NCBI GenBank assembly: GCA_021397835.1
Contig: JAJFZO010000566.1
Span: 4,030,001-4,094,000, forward strand
Length of the DNA: 64,000 nucleotides
Origin: Moringa oleifera
Taxonomy: Eukaryota > Streptophyta > Magnoliopsida > Brassicales > Moringaceae
Direction of reading: 5' to 3'
In this document: positions 1-12,640 of the stretch, piece by piece
Layout: the number at the start of each line of letters is the position of its first letter
Position numbering within the stretch: position 1 is the first letter of the stretch
Translations under genes and position numbers: made by a program
Notes under the pieces: model-generated
The model's input: only the letters and a program-made list of their open reading frames with translations
The model's database searches: none
Told to the model about the DNA's origin: nothing

Positions 1-1477
1 TATATAGTCAAGTTTCTTAAACCCCTCTAAGTACTTAGGCTTTCTTGTTAAGGCAAGTTCCTCAACCTTTGGGAACCTAGGCTTTTTTTTATATGTTTCA
101 AGTTCTTAGGGGTAAATGTTCACTTGACATTTAAGCCTTTGTTGCTATAGTTTCATTACTGTTTGCATGTATTAGTGCCTGTAACTGTTCGTGGACCCAT
201 AAGTCTTTACAACCTTAGCCATTTCATGGACCTGCCAGTCGTAGTTTTTGTAACTTTCTCGTAACCCATAGATTTTTTAAGGTATTAGTTATTTTATGGA
301 TCCATAGGTCTTGGTTGATGTAACTTACTCCATGATCCATAAGTTTTCACGATTATAACTATTGTAATTTGCAATCAAAACTATTATTGTCGCTTGACAT
401 GTTATTTCTCTTTGATTCCCCTTCTTTGTGAAGATCTTTGAATCTTGTGCTCAAAATACTATATGATATTTCACCTTAAATTCTCATAGGTACCTAAGGT
501 TTTTCTTCTGATACCCTTGGGTCTTTTGTTAGGTTCTTAAGCTCCAAAATGATTAGTAATCTTTTATAATATCAAGAATAATCATAGACGTTTATGTAAA
601 AAGTAAATCATAAGAAAAATGTCACCTTTTTATTAATATTAAATCTCATTTGTTTTTTTTTTCTTTTAAGGACTACTCCAAAAGTCATATCATAGATTTG
701 AAGCTCTTATTCTATTGCTTTGATTATTGTAATTAGGGTAAAGACAGAGACCTCTATCATTTTTTTTGTTTTCCCTTTCATTCATGTCAACCTTCATCTT
801 TGTTTAAAAGATTATTGTTTTGTAGTGATGAGAATTAAAAAGCATCACTAGAAAATCCATTGTATATTCTAATTGGGCTAATTATAAGAGTCAGAGTCAA
901 GAGGATTCAAGAACCACTTAATAGGTTGATTTAAGATATTTGGGTTGATTCATGAATAACGGATTCTGAGATAGGCCCAAAAGAAGAACACAACTTATCC
1001 AATGTAATTAAAGCAACATAATTTTAACGGTTAAATTATAAGAAGATTAACGGTAGGACTTATAAAGCTTGACATAGGTGAAGATTTGTTATAGAATATT
1101 TACTTTTAGAGGTGGTCAAAATATTTGTTATTATTCGCTTTCCAATTGAGGATATTTTCTTTCCAATTTTTAGATATTTTCTTTTTAATTTAGCAAATTT
1201 TCTTTCTGGTTTTATGTTTTCTCTTATTCTTAATTAAATAAGGTGTAAGCTTTATTAAAGATAACATTTATGAATAAATTTTTTTTTATAAGGATTGCTT
1301 CCTCCTTGGTTTTTCATAAAACAATTCTAATCTTATCAGGGTTTTTCTTTATGGCATTCAAATTACATGCCTACACTTCTTGATTCGAATAATCATTAGA
1401 TCTAAATTTTTATTCCATCAAATTTAAATTTTTAGTTTCTAGAATAGGTATCCAAATTGTTTATTGGGTTTTAAGGC
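1..1477. other. AT-rich flank without a recognisable gene
   Basis: No frame gives a protein I recognise, and stops are dense on both strands. The only structure I see is a degenerate tandem repeat near 181-390, listed separately. The stretch ends at the left target-site duplication of the Ty3 element. Confidence 0.5.
181..390. repeat. Degenerate tandem repeat, unit about 70 bp, three units
   Basis: Units begin with GTAACT at about 181, 250 and 320, a steady spacing of 69-70 bp. Each continues with a variant of GACCCATAAGTCTTT (for example GTAACCCATAGATTTTT and TGATCCATAAGTTTT). The first two also share a TTATGGATC/TTCATGGACC-like second half. Units are visibly diverged, so this is old, and no coding function is apparent. 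Confidence 0.5.
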
Positions 1478-1481
1478 AAGT

Positions 1482-3464
1482 ACAATAATCTTCCTACTCT
1501 CACTGTATTCATATACCACGATTATAGGCACACATATAGTCATATAAACATTGATGTGTGTTTAAATGTACACCTATGCACTTGATGCTTATTGATAATT
1601 GCTATCTATAGGTCATATAAATTCTAGAACGTTGTTATTAATACTTGAAGGTATGCTAGGCATGTTATGAATTACATAATTTATAGGGAGAAAATTGAAA
1701 TTTTATAAGGATTAAAAGATAATAAGACAAAGTGAGATGTTAAGCTAATGCATGAGACTAAGATACTTAGCAACTTTACCAAAATCATATATGTACCAAG
1801 AGACAATAACCATCTATTCTTCTTCTTCTTTAAAAATCATATCTATGTAAATTGATAAAACCTCTTTAGTGATACTTCTTCTACATGAAATTTAGGAGAA
1901 AAGAAGATAAGGAAAGAAGAAAATAAAAGAAAGAATAACTAGAGAAGTAAGTTGACAAAATAAGTTAAGGTGATTCAAATTAAGTTAAAGGTAAGTAAAA
2001 TAAGCTAGGACTTTATGATTATTCTTTATCTTCATTCTCTTGTATGGTTGATTGATTTATATAATGAGTAAAAACTTGATTTTCAAGCTATGTATAAAGA
2101 TTAAGGTTGGAGATTTATTGAAAAATATAAGAGTACCTTGTTTTAAGGACAACAACTTGAGACACAATTTTCATAGGTTTAGAGTTTGAATTTGAAAAAA
2201 TGTAAAACAAAAAATTTATAGCTGAAAAGTTAAAATAAATTATTGCAAAATATCTTGAAAAAATAAGAAGAATTGAAAGAGTTATGGTATGATTACTAAG
2301 GCAGAAAATATGGGATCTGCTGTAGAAAATGAAATTTAATAAAGTGATAACTTAATTAGGTTTAAAGAGCAAATTTAGTTTATATCTGAATGATTAATTT
2401 TAGCATATGAAATATGAAGAAATAAATAGATAGTGCATGAAAAACAAATTAAATATAAGTATAAAAATGATAACTAAGTAGAGTAAAGTGCAATGAAGTT
2501 AAGAAAATAAGAATTTAACTTAAGCTCATCTATCATGCATGATTATGGTTGCAAATGTTGTTGTAGTATATCTTACATACTTATATAATAATTACGAGGT
2601 GAAAAAAGGTAAGGAGAAAGAAGTTTACATAGAGGCCAAAACTTTTAAAGCTACAAGAGATAAGTATAAGTAAATTATATGATTGAATGTTTAAATAAAA
2701 AAGAGGTAAACAAGTTGTGACTTACTTGACAAGCTATATAATTCCATATATAATACAGGATACTCCATTGACCAAGGGTCGATGACATGAAATCACTTTT
2801 TTTGGCCATGATTCTATGACATAAAAAATACACATATATGATTATGATTTTATGGATCAATATGTTCTTATAGAACTTCTTAAGCATTTTCTTATCTTGT
2901 CAACCACAACATAAAAAGAAATTGAAATTACATATCACTTGCATATATTTGTTTACACTTGATTTTTGATGGTTAAGGATAACATATTCAGTAGTAACTT
3001 ATGGTTTGAATAATATGTTTAACATAATTAATTATTGTTATATGTTTATACTTATTGAGCTGTGACTCATTAAATCACAAACAAATTTTTAGATTAGTGA
3101 AGTTGGAAAGTGAAGTCCTTAATAAATCTTGAAAACCATATGGAGCACAGGTCAGACCTATCTTTTTTTATGTTTCCTCTTCTTAAGCACTTTTGTGCAC
3201 TTAATACTAGTGAGGGTTTTGTATTTATGTATATGTAGCAAGAGGGTTAAGACATATGATGTAAAAAAAACTTCACCAGTTTTATAGACCGACTTACTTG
3301 TACAACGTATAAATATTCACTTTTATCATATGAAACATGTTTTAATACCACATTTTATGGTATGTGTACAAAGAAAAAAAGATGATCCCCCACAATGATA
3401 TGATGTGATATGACATGATATAATGTGAAAGATGATATGATAGAAATAAGTCAGTTTCCTTTCA
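1482..3464 (+). repeat. 5' LTR of the Ty3 element
   Basis: Collinear with 8213-10287 along its full length, for example the shared block CACTTGATGCTTATT near 1577 and 8301 and the GATATGACATGATAT block near the right end. The expected terminal TG is mutated. Compared with the 3' LTR it lacks about 100 bp near 2680. The right edge is set by the primer-binding site three bases further on. Confidence 0.85.
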
Positions 3465-3467
3465 TCT

Positions 3468-3479
3468 TGGTATCAAAGC
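3468..3479 (+). other. Primer-binding site (tRNA-iMet type) of the Ty3 element
   Basis: TGGTATCAAAGC matches the standard plant initiator-Met PBS TGGTATCAGAGC at 11 of 12 bases and lies just inside the 5' LTR, where minus-strand DNA synthesis would be primed. Confidence 0.85.
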
Positions 3480-3839
3480 GAGGATAAGGTCCTGTAAAGG
3501 ACACTTATATGCACATTGATATAGTTTGATTAAGATATACTTATACTTTGTGATCACTTGACACTTGTTATATAATGCTAGAGGGTCTTAAGAGAAAATA
3601 GTTCACAAAGGAGAGGAGAGGATGTCGACTTGTACTTCATTGAGGCTTTATACCAACCATATATGTATCCACCAACAAAAAGAGATGGATCATCTATACA
3701 TTCATAAGTGCCATCACCCTCACCATTATATACTCTTTAGGCTCAAATTAAACCCCGATCTCAAAAACCAAAATTTTGGGGCTTGATTGATGTTAAGAAA
3801 AAAGGTACGATCAGTTGATAAAACAGGGATTTATAGTCC

Positions 3840-4720
3840 TTAATGGTACTATAATCCTAATAGTGGTAGAAACATGGTTGAAGGGAACTCAAATGGTATT
3901 GAATTTGATGAAATGCACCCTAGAAGAAAAGTTTGATTATGCAATGTCTATACTTTAGGGAGATGCTTATGATTACGGAGAAATTATACCTGATTATGAT
4001 GCTTAACCTTTGATACTTATGTGGGATAACTTTTCCTAGGAATTTAAAGACAATATATGTCAGAAGCATACAAAGATGAAAAAAAAAAAGGAAGTTTCTA
4101 AATTTGAAGCAGAATAACATGTCTGAATGTGAAGTGAAGTTTAATCAATTATCATATTAGGCATCATTCATGGTACCCACAAAAAAAGACGAATGTAAAA
4201 AGCTTGAAAAAGTATTGAAATATAAGATTAAAAGCAAAATAATAGCTAGTGATCTTGAAAACTTCATGAAGTTAAAGACAATTACAATTAGAACAAAAAA
4301 AAACTTAAGATAAGGCTTGAGTAATTGCCAGCAAAAAGAGGAGCAAGTGAAGTGTAAGAGACTTTAAGAAAAGACTTATCGATAAGAACTTTGGGGTATA
4401 GTGTGGGGCCAAAAGTGTCTATTCTAATAAAAGCATAAGTTCTTACTATTCATCAGCGGGTAGTGAAGTGTGAATGACTAGTGAATAGAGCAACATGTAT
4501 ACATTATGGAAGATATCATGATGGTGAATATAGACAATTAATAGGTGGTTACTATTTATGTGGATCTTATGATTATATGTTCAAAGATTATTCTAAGAAG
4601 GTTAAAACAGTAGAAGATGACGGTAGTAGAGCTATTTCAAAACCTACTGTAGAACTTTTATGAGTAACTATATGTTCTACACTTGTTCGAGGCTGAGGGA
4701 GAGGTAGAGCTGACATAACT
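3840..4720 (+). pseudogene. Gag remnant of the Ty3 element
   Basis: Fragments of a Ty3 retrotransposon Gag (capsid/nucleocapsid) can be read across several frames. They include a stretch near 4090-4160 that aligns by eye with the FLNLKQG..SVAEYE..F region of the retrotransposon-gag family. At 4481-4663 is a degenerate zinc-knuckle tail. There the cysteines and a histidine expected in the pattern C-x2-C-G-R-x-H...G-x-C are largely replaced by tyrosine (ATCIHYGRYHDGEYRQL, then YYLCGSYDYMFKDY). Cys to Tyr and His to Tyr are single G-to-A or C-to-T transitions, as expected from deamination of methylated cytosines. Multiple stops interrupt it, so it cannot make a working Gag. Confidence 0.65.
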
Positions 4721-4819
4721 AATGAAGGAAATACTCTATTCGAAGGTTAGAGTTCTCGACCACAACCCTATGTTAAAGCTTATGCCATGAACAAACAGGA
4801 ATCTGCAACTACACCATAA

Positions 4820-6680
4820 GTGGTCATGGACAAAATTTTTATTTATGATTTAGTGGTTCATGCACTAGTAGATTCTTGTTCATCTTATTCATTTATTTCC
4901 TTGAACCTAACAACATGGTTGAATAATAAGCATGAACTCTTAGATTATAAATTGAGTGTTAGTACGCCTTTAGATGATATATCTACTATAAATAAAATAT
5001 ACCGTGATAGTAATGTTCAAATTGGTACAATTTTATTGCATGTTGATTTGGCTGTATTAACTTTTTAAGAATTTGATATGATTTTAAGGATGGATTCATT
5101 ATTTAAATACGAAGTTGTGGTTAATTGTTATACTAAAGAAGTTCTGTTAAAGACACCCATGCAAGTTAGTGTTTTATTCCAAAGAGAGAAAGCTCACATT
5201 ACCTCTTGTCTTGTGTCAGCTATAAAAGCATTCTGAATTATTAAAGGTGGTTGTGAAGCCTACTTGGCACATGTGATAGATACCAAAAATGCTAATAGTG
5301 TTTTGACTAATATACCTATAGTAAATGAGATTTTGGATGTATTTCTAGAAGAATTACCAAAATTACCACTTGATAGGGAAGTAAAATTCACTGTTGAGTT
5401 GGTTTCAAGAACTACTCTTATTTCTATACCCCCATATAGAACGGCTCAAGTGGAATTGAAAGAATTAAAGGGCCAGTTGCAAGAATTGCTAGATAAAAGG
5501 TTTATAAGACCTGGTGTCTTACCTTGAGGAGCTCTGATTTTGTTTGTGAAAACGAAAGATGGGATTTTGAGATTATGCATTACTTAAAAGCAATTAAATC
5601 AGGTGATGGTGAAAACAAATGACTTGTTTGACCAATTATAAAGGGCACAGGTATTTTTTTAAATTAATTTAAATTAAGGTATTATTAACTTAAAGTGTCA
5701 AAATCAGATGTTCCAAAAATAGCTTTCTAAACTAGATATAAGCATTATAAATTTTTAATGATGCTATTTGGGTTAACTAATGCACCAGCTACATTTATGA
5801 CTTTAATAAATAAGGTGTTTTAACCTTATTCGAATAAATTTATGATTGTTTTTATTGATGATATTCTTGTATATTCAAAGACTAAAAAGGCACATGAAAA
5901 TCATTTGAAAATTATTTTGCAAACTCTAAGAGATAAGAAGTTGTATGCTAAGCTGAGCAAATGTGAATTTTAGTTAAACCATGTGGTATTTTTGGGACAT
6001 GTGATTTGTAGATAAGGAGTTGAAGTTGATTCAAAGAAGAATGAAGTTGTGGTAAAATGGACAACACCTAAAAATGTCGCTAAAGTCAGTAGCTTCTTGG
6101 GATTAATGGGTTACTATCATTGGTTTGTTGAGGGTTTTTCATTAATTGCAGCCTCCTTAACTAAACTACTTTAAAAGAATACAGCTTTTTAGTGGATTGA
6201 AGCATGTCAAAAAATTTTAAGACTTTGAAATAGAAGTTGATTACAACTTCATTATTACCTTATTCCTACCAATACTAGTGGATTTATAGTATATAGTGAT
6301 GCCTCATATCAAGGTTTGGGATGTGCACTTATGTACTATAACAAGGAAATTGCTTATACTTCTAGATAATTAAAGCCTTATGAATTATCTTACCTTGTAC
6401 ATGATTCAGAACTAGCTGCAGTGGTATTTGCTTTAAAGATATGGAAACACTACTTGTATGGAGAGACATTTTAGATCTTCACTCACCATAAAAGCCTAAC
6501 ATACTTGATGAGCTAGAAGAAATTAAACATGAGGTAAAAAAGATGGCTTGACTTGCTGAAAGATATGATTGTACTATTGAGTATCATCCAAGAAAGGCTA
6601 ATGTAGTTACGAATGCATCGAGTCAAAAGTCTAAAGCAAATGTAGCAATAATATAAGTATATACCTTACTTTCTTTGATT
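4820..6680 (+). pseudogene. Protease, reverse transcriptase and RNase H remnants of the Ty3 element
   Basis: The protease motif reads LVDSCSSYSFIS near 4862-4905, where the usual active-site DSG has become DSC. The RT entry region at 5300-5520 is very clear (DVFLEELPKLPLDREVKF, then IPPYRTAQVELKELKGQL). It continues after a stop with FVKTKDGILRLCI near 5545. The RT catalytic box reads FIDDILVYS near 5850-5876, so both Asp residues survive. The thumb region has GLMGYYHWFVEGFS near 6100. RNase H fragments lie at 6290-6680 (VYSDASYQGLG and later EYHPRKANVVT). Stops and at least one frameshift disrupt each part. Order and sequence are those of Ty3/gypsy pol. Confidence 0.9.
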
Positions 6681-6879
6681 TAATTAAGGGCTGTGAATGT
6701 GAATTTGAATCTATGATAGATGGAGTGTTAATAACTACTTTTCAAGTAAGACCAACGAGATCAAAGAACCATAAAACCAAGATCCTCAACTAGTAATTAA
6801 AGTTAAAGTTGTGAAAAAAAGGAAGGCAAGGAATTTATGATCCAGAATAACATATTAATGTTAAGGTCTCGAGTTTGTG

Positions 6880-8165
6880 TGTATGATGTTGATGACCTTT
6901 GAAAGGAGTTCCTAGAAGAAGCTCATTATGCACCCTATGTATGCATCCAAGGGTGATTAAACTATAAATTTCATTGATACTTCACTTTTGGTGGCCTAAG
7001 ATGAACAATGATGTGACAAATTATGTCTTTGAATGTTTGATTTCAACATATTAAAATAGAACATCAAATACCAACTAGAAAGTTGCAACCTTTGGAGATT
7101 TCATAATGGAAATAGAAGAAGATAATGATGGCTTTTGTGTATGGTTTGCTAAGGACTTCTAGACAACATGATGCAATTTGGATAATTGTGGATCAACTAA
7201 CAAAGTCAGCTCATTTTTGCCTATTAAATGGGGAAGTACATTAGAAGAGCTAGCAAAAAAATATGTGAATATAAGATAGTGAGATTATATGGGCTTCCAA
7301 TTTCTATTATATCAGACAAGGATCCTAGATTTACTTCTAGATTTAAGAAAGTTTACAATGTGCCATGGCTACCAAGTTGAATTTCAATACTATTTTTCAT
7401 CCACAAACAGATAGTCAATCAGAAAGAACTATCTAGATGCTTGAGGATATGCTTCAAGCTTGTGTTATAGACTTTAAAGGTACATGGGATGAGTGTGTGG
7501 CCCTAACGAAATTTGCTTATAATAATCAATTTCATAGTGGCATCAAAATGGCACCATATGAGGATGCATATGAAAGAAAATATTAAAATCCTATTTATTG
7601 GGATGAATGAGGTTTGAGAACGTTCAAAGGTCTAGAAATAGTTGAACATGCAGTTAAGAAAGTAGAAGTGGTCAAAGAAAGGTTCAAAGCTACACAGGAT
7701 AGATAACTGAGTTCTGCTAACCAACATAAATGGGAAATGGAATATGAAGTTAGTACAAAGGTTTTCTTACAGTTTCACCTTAGAAAAGGATAATTCAATT
7801 TGGGAAAAAAGGAAAGTTAAGTCCTAGCTACATAGGACCATATGAAATTTTGGAAAGAGTTGGTCCATTAGCACACAAACTTGTTTTGCTTTCAGAAATG
7901 GCTTAAGTTCATAACGCCTTTTATGTGATCATGCTCCAAAGATATAGATCTGATCCCACTTACGTGCTTAGAGATCATATCCAAAATAAAAAATTTTAAA
8001 AACTTGAGTTACATTAAAAAACCAGTTGAGATTATGGGGTACAAAATGAAACAACTCAAAAATCAAGAAATACCTTTAGTTAAGGTGTTATGGAGGAATC
8101 ATGCTCAAGAAGAAGCTACTTGGGAAACTGAGATGCATATGAGACAATAATATCTTCATTTATTC
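6880..8165 (+). pseudogene. Integrase and chromodomain-like C-terminus of the Ty3 element
   Basis: Integrase-core fragments are readable, including LYGLPISIISDKDPRFTSR near 7288-7344, which carries the central catalytic Asp region (SDxDxRF). Near 8020-8160 the reading PVEIMGYKMKQLKNQEIPL continues into VKVLWRNHAQEEATWE. That is the chromodomain-like end typical of Tekay/Del chromoviruses, and is the basis for the clade call. A stop sits just before the terminal YLHLF motif. The purine-rich tract at about 8178-8211, with GGGGGATGAAATC and GTGAAGGAGAG, is the polypurine tract region priming plus-strand synthesis. Confidence 0.8.
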
Positions 8166-8212
8166 ATAGGTATTGAATTTGGGGGATGAAATCTTTTAAA
8201 GTGAAGGAGAGT

Positions 8213-10287
8213 TATAGTATCTCTTCTCTTGCTACACTCAGATACCGTGATTATAAGTATACATGTATTCATATATATATTTAAATTTGTAAACTACGCA
8301 CTTGATGCTTATTAAAAATTACTATGTATAGGTCACATGAATTTTAGAAGGTTGTTGTTAATACTTAAAAATATGTTATGCTATGAATTATATAATTTAT
8401 AGGAAGTAAACTGAAATTTTATAAGGACTAAAAGACAATAAGACAAAGTGAGACGTTGAGTTAATGCATGAGACTAAGACACTTAACAACTTTACCAAAG
8501 CCATATATGTACCAAGAGACAATAACCATCACCATTCTTCTTCCTTAAAATCATTTCTCTGCAGATTGAAAAAAATCTCTTTAGCTACACTTTTTTTACA
8601 TGAAATTTATGAGAAAAAAAGATAAGAAAAGAATAAAACTAAAGAATGAAGAACTAGATAAGCAAGTTGACAATTTGAGTTAGAGTAATTTGGATTAACT
8701 TAAAGGTAAGTATATAAGCTATGAGTTTATGATTATTCTTTGTTCTCATTCTCTTGTATGATTGATTGATCTATATAATGAGTAAAGATATGATTTTTGA
8801 GCTATATATAAAGATTAAGGCTAGAGATTTGTTGAAGGACATAAAAGTACCCAATTTCTATAGCAATAATTTAAGACGCAATTTTCATAGGTTTGGAGTT
8901 TGAATTTGGCAAAACATGAAACTTTATCTAGGAAGCTAAAAACTATAAAACAGCTTAGCTAAATAAGAAGAATTGGAAGAGTTATAGATTAATTACTAAG
9001 GCTCAAAATAGGGGATATGCTGTAAAAAATGAAATTTAACAAAAGGATAACGTAGTTAGATTTAAAGAGCAAATTTAGTTTATATTTGAATGATCAATTT
9101 TGATACATAGAATATGAAGTGATAATCAATTGTGCATGAAAAAGAAGCAAACTTGAGGAAAAAATTGAAAACTAAGTAGAGTAAAGTGCAATGAAGTTAA
9201 AAAAAACAAGAATTTAACTTAGACTTATCTATCATTCATGATTATGCTTGTAAGTGTCATAATAATATATCTTATATACTTATAAGACAATTTCAAGGTG
9301 AGGAAAGGCAAAGAGAAGGAAATTTACATAGAGGTTAAAACTTTTGAATCTATAAGAGGCAATTATAAGTAAATTATATGGTTGAATATGTAAAAATAGG
9401 TTGTATATTTGAGTTATGAAATGAATTGGTGCCTTGAATTGTTATTTGAACATTTAAAAGTATGTTGGAATTATTGAATGAGCACTTGCATAACTAAATA
9501 AAAAAGAAGTAAACAAGTTGTTACTTACTTGATGAGCTATGCAATTTCATATATAACACGAGATACTCCATTGATTAAGGGTCGATGACATGAAATCTTT
9601 TTTTTTTTTTTGTCATGAGCCTATGATATGGAAAATACACATATATGATTATGATCTTACGGATCAATATGTTCTCGCAGAACTTTTGAAGTATTTTCTT
9701 ATCTTGTCAGTCACAACATAAAATAAAAAAAAATTGCATATCACTTGCATATGTTTGTTTATACTTAATCTTTGATATGTAAGGATAACACATTTAGTTG
9801 TAACTTATAATTTGGATAATATGTTTGGTATGATTAATAATTGTTATATGTTTATATTTACTGAGTTATGAGTTACTGAATTACAAACAAATTTTCAGAT
9901 TAATAAAATTAAAAAGTGAAGTCCTCAACAAACCCTAAAAACTATATGAATCACAGGTCGACAACCAATCCTCTTCTATGTTCCGTCCTCTTAAGCACTT
10001 TTATACATTTAGTACTAATGGAGGTTTTGTATTTATGTATATATAGCAAGAAGGTTAGGACATATGATCATGTAAAAGAAAATTTCTCAAGTTTTATAAA
10101 CTGACTTACTTGTACAATGTATGAATATTGAGTTTCCTCGTATGAAACATGTTTTAAATGCTACATATTTATGGTATTTATATAAAAATAATAATAATAA
10201 TAATAATCTCCTATAATTATATAATATGATATGACATGATATGATGTGATAGATGCTACATATAAAAAAATAAATCATATTCGATTC
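8213..10287 (+). repeat. 3' LTR of the Ty3 element
   Basis: Direct repeat of the 5' LTR. It begins right after the purine-rich tract and ends at the right copy of the target-site duplication. It is longer than the 5' copy because it retains about 100 bp near 9390-9510 that is missing there. It contains an AAT trinucleotide run at about 10187-10207. Confidence 0.85.
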
Positions 10288-10292
10288 AAGTA

Positions 10293-12640
10293 TTTTGGGA
10301 TTCGCATCATTTAATATCAAAACTGTTTTTAAAAATCAAATTCATCTATTCTATTTCCAGTGAAAAATAATGGAAGATCCTTCTTCTTGCATAAGATAAG
10401 TGTTTTTTCTTTTTATATATAGATTCTTGATCAATTGACTTACAAGAAGAAAAAAAAAAGAACATTGAAGGATCCATAAGTTCACCCAAATACTCGAGAG
10501 AGATTGAATATCCAAAATAGTAATATAGAGTAAAATGAGATTTTAAAGCCTTATAAGTGCCTCCTTCAATTTTTCATTGGGCAATGTAACTGTTTTAGTC
10601 TCTTTTTTGTAAAATCAATTAAGTTTATGGTTAAGCTTCCTGCACAAAAGAGTTGGAATATAATTTTTGAAAGGCAACCCCATCTGTCCAGGCTCCTATG
10701 TGACTCTATGTAGTTAAGCTTTTATTTGTTGGGTTCAACCTCTTGATCTTTAACAAAACTTTAAGATCGTCATTTTTCCTTTTAAAATGAATTAAGTCAT
10801 TCAAAATGGATGATGAGTCTATCCAACTTGCTTTTTATTATTTAGCCGATAAAAAGAAAAACAAAATGAAAGAAAAGATGGTTGAACTTCCACTTTATTA
10901 AAGCTTGAATTATTAGGTGTAAAATAATAACTTACTATTGTGAAAACCATAGTCTTTTCTTTTGTTAGACAAAAACAAAATAATAATAATAATAATAATT
11001 TAATTCTTAAATTTATTTTTACTATCATAAAAATGGTAATAAAAATATAATAATTGCTGATGATGACTATAAAATGGATTAAATAGATGATCTAAAAAAA
11101 TTGATTGAATCTAAAATGGAATCATTACACAAGATTATCAATAATGGTGAATTGCCCCTTCATAATTCTTTTAATGTAACTTTTGGGGGTTAGTGAGTTC
11201 TTTCTCTTAAAAGTGATTCTATGCTAACAAGTTGGAAAGTTTTAAAATGGCACTGTTAAAATAATCTGTAAAAGTAATTCTACTTTTTTTTTTTTTTTTT
11301 GCTGAAAGCAATCTTTAAGAAAATATTTTACTGTTGATGTGATATTTTTATGTTTTATATATTTTTATTTTTACTAAATACAGGTTTTGTGTATTTGCAT
11401 AAAAAAGAACAAACCATTTTGGCCACATATGTAGGCATATTAGATTACATAAGTATTGTATTAATTGCAAAATAATTTTTGTTCAATGACGAAGTCTTAA
11501 AATTTTAGAATCCATTTGTTCCTTGAGAAAAAAACTATTTTTTTGTTTTAAAATATTTAATAATTATGTTAATTAAAATAAATTATTCATTACTTAAAAG
11601 ATAGTGTTTACGGGACACACAAATAATACCTTCAATTTTACGAAGTTAAGAATTACGGAGTCTCTTAAGATCACTTGGACATCACTTTTTTATTTTTTAA
11701 ACCTTCAATCTTTGACATAATCTATGCTTTCAAATTGTAAAAGAAACCCTTTTTTTTTTTGGTTATTTGATTTTTATGTTTGTAGGTCAATGAGGGCCCC
11801 GGATGAGGAAACAGGTGAAAGTGTCATTCTCAAAATTGAAGAAAAGAACTCCCACCCCTATTTGTGATCAAGCCACCCTTGTCTGCTTATGGCTAAATAA
11901 TACAAGTGGGGTTCCACTTGATTGGCATCTCCCAACTTTTTGGTTTATGCAAAAAAAGATTAGTCCCACTATTGACTTTTAGGGATATATCTTTTATTTC
12001 AAAGGATGCCAAAAGATTTCCTTTGGATAAGATAACCTCGTCCTTTATCAACACCATCAGTTTTTTTTTTTTAATTTATTAAACTTATAAAATTTAAATC
12101 TTATTCATGCATATTCATTCAACATCAGATTGTCAAATTTTTTTTTATTTCATTCCATAATGATTTTATAGTAATTTCAAATTTTTTATTTAAAATATCC
12201 ATTATGTCGGCATAGATGTGCTGAGGGAACCTAATTGGGCCGGGGCTCACCAGACGGAGCAGATTCATACCCAGTTGCCCTCAAAAAGGAAGAAGGGCAA
12301 GAACCAGGAAAGAAGATTAGAAGCTCTAATTAGGGAAATGTAGCCATTTGTGTCCGCGTAGTCCCCCCTCCTCCATCATACCGGAAAGAACCCATTATTT
12401 TGTTTCTCTTTTTCTACAGTTCAAGTGTTAAATGAAAAAGAATGTGCGTCTGTTTAGGCTGGATGTTCATTTCTTTCACATATATCACAAAGGAAGTCAA
12501 AATCTCTTCCGTTTTTTTGACTTGCCAAAGATCAGTAAGCAAAAAGAAAAGGAAGATACAAAAGGTGTTCCATAAGTTACTTGCAAGCAAAAACTGTATC
12601 TGCATACAAAACTCTTAACATTACCACCTCTTCTCCCTTT
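10293..12640. other. Spacer between the Ty3 element and the GATA gene
   Basis: AT-rich spacer with no complete gene recognised. It contains an AAT run at 10980-10999, a T-tract at about 11286-11300, and two short plus-strand coding-like islands described separately (11790-11867 and 12215-12343). Confidence 0.5.
11790..12343 (+). other. Two short coding-like islands, possible exon relics
   Basis: At 11790-11867 a 25-codon frame from ATG (MRAPDEETGESVILKIEEK, then five more residues and a stop) follows a pyrimidine-rich, acceptor-like TTTTTATGTTTGTAG. At 12215-12343 a 42-codon open frame holds a basic stretch (PSKRKKGKNQERRLEALIR) before a stop. Both are richer in G and C and more protein-like than the surrounding spacer. 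I do not recognise either protein. They may be terminal exons, relics of a lost gene, or chance. Confidence 0.25.

Larger units (their letters stand above)
1482..10287 (+). mobile_element. Degenerate Ty3/gypsy LTR retrotransposon, chromovirus (Tekay/Del-like)
   Basis: A nearly full-length element. Two direct LTRs of about 2 kb flank an internal region of about 4.7 kb. A PBS matching the initiator-Met tRNA 3' end follows the 5' LTR. The pol order protease, RT, RNase H, integrase and then a chromodomain-like C-terminus is the Ty3/gypsy chromovirus order. The 6-mer CAAGTA is present at 1477-1482 and 10287-10292, giving a 5-bp target-site duplication and fixing the ends to within a base. Every domain is broken by in-frame stops or frameshifts, so it is not autonomous. 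LTR copies differ by many substitutions and by an indel of about 100 bp, so insertion is old. Confidence 0.9.

Noticed and set aside
3920..4120. 66-codon Phe-rich minus-strand frame
   Set aside because: Antisense to the Ty3 gag remnant. Its hydrophobic run is a by-product of A-rich gag sequence.
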